This document shows positions 1 to 6,462 of a stretch of 6,462 bases of DNA, piece by piece. Every line of letters begins with the position of its first letter. Positions within the stretch are counted from its first letter, which is position 1. This stretch comes from Pseudomonadota bacterium (GTDB lineage Bacteria > Pseudomonadota > Gammaproteobacteria > Burkholderiales > Burkholderiaceae_C). The position numbers and the translations under genes are program-made. The notes under the pieces were generated by a model that searched no databases, was not told the origin of the DNA, and worked only from the letters and a program-made list of their open reading frames with translations. The stretch is taken from assembly GCA_023436025.1 (NCBI GenBank), contig JAEZKX010000098.1, positions 1 through 6,462 on the forward strand, written 5' to 3'.

Positions 1-1615
1 CCGGCAGGCAGATGGTCACTTCGGCACCCTTGCCCAGGCCTTCACTGGCGGCGAACACGCGGCCGCCGTGCAGCTCCACCAGGTGCTTCACCAGCGTCAG
101 GCCGATGCCCAGCCCACCCTGCGAGCGGTCCAGCGACTGGTCGGCCTGGGCGAACAGGTCGAACATGCGCGGCAGGAATTCGGCGGCGATGCCGGCGCCC
201 TCGTCCTTCACCGCGATCTGCAACTCGCCATCGGCGAAGCGGGCCTGCAGCCGGATGCGGCTGCCTGGGGGCGAGAACTTGCAGGCGTTGTTGACCAGGT
301 TGGACAGCACCTGGGCCAGCCGCACCGCATCGCCGTCCAGTTCGATGGGCTCGGCGGGCAGCTCGATGTCCAGCACCTGGTCGCGGGCCTCCAGGCGCGG
401 CGCGCTCGCTTCGACCGAGCGCTCGATCAGCGTGGCCAGCGCCAGCGTCTCGGGCTTGACCGCGACCTTGCCCTGCACGATGCGCGACACGTCCAGCAGG
501 TCGTCGATGAGGCGGGCCATGTGGTCGGCCTGCCGGCCGATGACGTCCCGCGCCCAGGCCAGCTGGGGCGGCAGCTCCTGGGCCGCCGTCAGGATGTGGA
601 CAGCATTGCGGATGGGCGCCAGCGGATTGCGCAGCTCGTGGGCCAGCATGGCCAGGAACTCGTTCTTGCGCCGGTCGGCCTCCTGCACGGCGGAATAGAG
701 GCGCGCGTTCTCCATCGCGATGGCGGCGCGGCTGGCGAATTCGCGCAGCAGCGCCACATGGGCGGAGTCGAAACGCTGGGCCTCGGCCAGCAGCACCAGG
801 GCGCCGATCAGGTCGTCGCCGGCGACCAGCGGGCACACCGCTGCGGCGCGGCCGTCGGCTTTGCGCAAGAGCTGGAACTCCCTGGAGCGAATCACCTCGT
901 CGGCGATCGCCCGAAGTTCCGGCGTGAACACTTCGGGATCGTCGGCGCGCGGCGCCGGATGCATCTCCAGGCGGCGCACGCCGCCTTCCGCATCGGGGAT
1001 GCCCAGGATGGCACGCTCGCCCAGCATGGGCACGCACAGGTTCAGCACGGCGGCAATGGTGTCGTCCATGTTGAGCGAGCGCGACAGCGACCGGCTGGCC
1101 TCGGCCAGGTAGTCGGCGCGGTGGATGGCGTCCTCGGCCGCCGCCCGCGCGGCTTCCGAGCGGGCCAGCTGCTCGCGCTGGGCTGCCTGCTTCTGCAGCT
1201 GGCGGTTCATGCGGAACAGCTCGACGAACACCCGCACCTTGGAGCGCAGGACCTCGGGCACCACCGGCGAGGGGATGTAGTCGACCGCGCCCAGCGCATA
1301 GCCGCGGCGCGCCTGCAACTCGTCGACATAGGCCGTGATGAAGACGATGGGGGTCTGGGCCGACTTCTTGTACTGGCGGATCAGGCTGGCCGTCTCCAGC
1401 CCGTCGATGTCGGGCATGTTGACGTCCAGCAGGATGACCGCGAATTCCATCTCCAGGATGTACTTCAGGGCCTCCTGCCCGGACCGGGCGCTGACGATGT
1501 TCTGGCCGAGCTCCTCGAGAATGGTGCCGAAGACGACATGCTTCTCCGGCAGGTCGTCCACCACCAGGATGTTGACCTTCTCCGGGGCCTCGGCCGGGGG
1601 CACTGCACGTGTCAC
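1..1615 (-). CDS. REC-GAF-histidine kinase (3' end outside window)
   Basis: Second sensor kinase, with its receiver at the N-terminus. The chosen start is GTG at 1615-1613, because GGGAG lies five bases upstream. From there 538 codons stay open to the left edge with no stop. REC ~14-130 shows acidic pair D20/D21, phospho-acceptor D64 in LLDVNMPD and T95, but S116 stands where the conserved lysine of the KP motif normally is. A charged helical linker runs ~131-168. GAF is ~170-310. HisKA ~316-382 has AHELRNP with H326. HATPase_c ~425-538 has N box N439/N442/N443, DEGAG at D471 and GGLGIGL from G500. The visible part ends with the usual C-terminal strand of the ATPase fold (EVTICLP), so the protein either stops soon or continues into another domain such as a receiver. 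It lies 14 bases downstream of the poly-HAMP kinase, so co-expression is likely. Inference: its receiver is a candidate phosphate acceptor from that kinase, which would gate its own activity. No transmembrane segment is seen. Confidence 0.95.
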   Translation of the reverse strand, partial: MTRAVPPAEAPEKVNILVVDDLPEKHVVFGTILEELGQNIVSARSGQEALKYILEMEFAVILLDVNMPDIDGLETASLIRQYKKSAQTPIVFITAYVDELQARRGYALGAVDYIPSPVVPEVLRSKVRVFVELFRMNRQLQKQAAQREQLARSEAARAAAEDAIHRADYLAEASRSLSRSLNMDDTIAAVLNLCVPMLGERAILGIPDAEGGVRRLEMHPAPRADDPEVFTPELRAIADEVIRSREFQLLRKADGRAAAVCPLVAGDDLIGALVLLAEAQRFDSAHVALLREFASRAAIAMENARLYSAVQEADRRKNEFLAMLAHELRNPLAPIRNAVHILTAAQELPPQLAWARDVIGRQADHMARLIDDLLDVSRIVQGKVAVKPETLALATLIERSVEASAPRLEARDQVLDIELPAEPIELDGDAVRLAQVLSNLVNNACKFSPPGSRIRLQARFADGELQIAVKDEGAGIAAEFLPRMFDLFAQADQSLDRSQGGLGIGLTLVKHLVELHGGRVFAASEGLGKGAEVTICLP

Positions 1616-1620
1616 CGAAG

Positions 1621-1625
1621 CTCCC
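1621..1625 (-). promoter_or_regulatory. Ribosome binding site of the REC-GAF kinase
   Basis: GGGAG on the minus strand, five bases before the GTG at 1615-1613, inside the 14-base gap after the upstream stop codon. It decides the start: an in-frame GTG at 1633-1631 overlaps the upstream TGA (as GTGA) but has no purine-rich motif at a suitable distance, and a third GTG at 1603-1601 is less well spaced. Confidence 0.7.
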
Positions 1626-1629
1626 GGAA

Positions 1630-6462
<4,833 letters not shown>

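Noticed and set aside
42..1037. Minus-strand open frame of 331 codons overlapping the REC-GAF kinase in another frame
   Set aside because: Its Arg/Gly/Ala/Pro-rich translation has no motifs, whereas the overlapping frame from 1615 contains REC, GAF, HisKA and HATPase_c motifs without interruption.

Overview
This is a GC-rich window in which two large signalling genes, both on the minus strand, fill almost every base. Each runs off one end. The sequence suggests a high-GC proteobacterium, most likely a beta-proteobacterium of the Burkholderiales. That placement rests on general protein style and base composition, not on a marker gene. No RNA gene, mobile element, CRISPR array, origin or terminator is visible, and no gene-free stretch longer than about 15 bases exists.

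Right and central part (6462 down to 1630, minus strand): the 3' portion of a very large soluble-type hybrid histidine kinase, with 1610 residues visible and the N-terminus beyond the right edge. In order it carries a tandem poly-HAMP array (seven complete 92-residue units plus pieces), a GAF domain, a long coiled coil, a HisKA/HATPase_c kinase core and three receiver (REC) domains, of which the middle one is degenerate. The layout resembles the poly-HAMP hybrid kinases typified by fungal group III (NIK1-type) osmosensing kinases and their bacterial relatives.

Left part (1615 down to 1, minus strand): a second kinase starts 14 bases after the first one stops, behind a good ribosome binding site. 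Its order is REC - helical linker - GAF - HisKA - HATPase_c, and its C-terminus lies beyond the left edge.

The two genes are almost certainly co-transcribed, in the order poly-HAMP kinase then REC-GAF kinase. Together they show two phosphorylatable histidines, three apparently competent receivers, one degenerate receiver, and no DNA-binding, HPt, cyclase or other output domain. The simplest reading is a phosphorelay or kinase network in which the first protein senses through HAMP/GAF modules and communicates with the receiver of the second. The final output must lie outside the window. The most distinctive features are the homogenised HAMP array with two co-varying unit types, and several receiver domains lacking canonical residues.
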